Positions 50,373 to 50,825 of a DNA stretch of 50,825 nucleotides are shown here, piece after piece; the stretch's first letter is position 1; every line of letters starts with the position of its first letter. The notes beneath the pieces were generated by a model. It made no database searches and was not told the DNA's origin. It saw only the letters and a program-made list of their open reading frames with translations. The DNA lies in assembly GCF_029893105.1 (NCBI RefSeq), contig NZ_JARXWG010000028.1:1-50825 (forward strand), in the 5' to 3' direction. This stretch comes from Parabacteroides sp. PF5-9. Its GTDB lineage: Bacteria > Bacteroidota > Bacteroidia > Bacteroidales > Tannerellaceae. The translations under genes and the position numbers were made by a program.

Positions 50373-50391
50373 GTGTACGCATGACGTACAC
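50373..50391. terminator. Stem-loop between convergent genes
   Basis: GTGTACG (50373-50379) and CGTACAC (50385-50391) form a perfect 7-bp stem with a 5-base loop, 5 bases after the M23 gene and before the end of the gene at 50415. It may serve transcripts from both sides, although T-runs are missing. Confidence 0.45.
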
Positions 50392-50414
50392 AAGTTAGCC
50401 AATGGGATAAAAGT

Positions 50415-50774
50415 TTAAGCAAAAGCTTCTCGTAAATATAATAGTGGTACAACGCAATAACAGAGAAGAGTCATTGAAAAGCAAACTAATAAGATTCTAT
50501 TTTTTCGCGGATTATCATTGTAACCGGCTAAATTTATGGCGGTAATGCCAGTACATATATATAAAAAGAAAATAGATAACAAAGAGGGTATTCCATTGTT
50601 TTGGTATATTAACCAGTAGATTAGTATAAAAAACGCCATTCCTATATTCATAGCTATATAAAAACTTGAATTTAGTATATATTTTAGTTTGTAAAATTCA
50701 AGAATCACTATTAGGCCATATACAAAGGGAATCATCGAAGATAACGATAAAACTATGGAATCAATAGAACTCAT
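50415..50774 (-). CDS. Four-helix membrane protein across the circle junction
   Basis: The 119-residue protein has about four transmembrane helices (8-24, 39-57, 62-83, 94-112) and no recognised family. Its start codon is within the terminal repeat, and its upstream region continues at 45 in this window. Array A lies about 125 bases upstream of it. Confidence 0.55.
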   Translation of the reverse strand: MSSIDSIVLSLSSMIPFVYGLIVILEFYKLKYILNSSFYIAMNIGMAFFILIYWLIYQNNGIPSLLSIFFLYICTGITAINLAGYNDNPRKNRILLVCFSMTLLCYCVVPLLYLREAFA

Positions 50775-50825
50775 GGTCGATGTTTTTTTCCAAAATAAGC
50801 AAATAATATTTTTTCTTTCTCATAA

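Overview
The first 95 bases (1-95) recur exactly as the last 95 (50731-50825), so the window is best read as one complete circular molecule of about 50,730 bp, written with a short overlap. It looks like a conjugative plasmid of a Bacteroidota host, probably gut Bacteroidales. Reasons: the transfer genes are of the TraA-TraO type known from Bacteroides conjugative elements; several genes carry families typical of that phylum (DUF3853, DUF4099/DUF3945, DUF4133/DUF4134, MobC-type coupling protein); the clearest promoters have the Bacteroidota form (TTTG, about 20 bp, TAnnTTTG); and Shine-Dalgarno sites are not evident. I recognise no antibiotic-resistance gene.

Layout. 0.5-10.3 kb: a giant methylase-helicase, a small regulator pair on the + strand, small unknown proteins, a serine recombinase and an operon with a membrane protein ending in an RNA polymerase alpha C-terminal-like domain. 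10.5-13.6 kb: a YafQ-type toxin-antitoxin pair, an HTH regulator and the type IV coupling protein. 13.7-25.7 kb: the main transfer operon, read leftwards from ParA/TraA through TraB, D, E, F, G, two TraI-like proteins, a secreted protein, TraJ, K, L, M, N, O and a lipoprotein, with many genes overlapping by 4 bp. 25.7-28.6 kb: relaxase, its accessory protein and repeat-rich DNA, the likely oriT and partition region. 28.6-30.7 kb: twelve iterons and a Rep_3 initiator, the replication origin. 31-44 kb: a leading-region-like block with SSB, RadC, UmuDC, a secreted nuclease, a PAPS-reductase-like enzyme and many small unknown proteins. 44-50.7 kb: a second transfer-related block with topoisomerase-tail zinc ribbons, a third TraI-like protein, a PH-domain protein, a toprim protein, a DUF4099/DUF3945 protein and an M23 peptidase. 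All but three proposed genes lie on the - strand.

The most unusual content is between the genes. Seven intergenic sites carry modular arrays in which the octamer TGCTATCA recurs exactly every 44 bp, separated by 36-bp GC-rich cassettes drawn from a small shared set, often ending in a 47-bp cassette closed by an inverted octamer. One 47-bp cassette is found identical but inverted at another site. Separately, five operons (RHH protein, SSB, RadC and two unknowns) share one promoter module with the palindrome CTACCATTTGGTAG, which looks like a plasmid-encoded regulon of the leading region.
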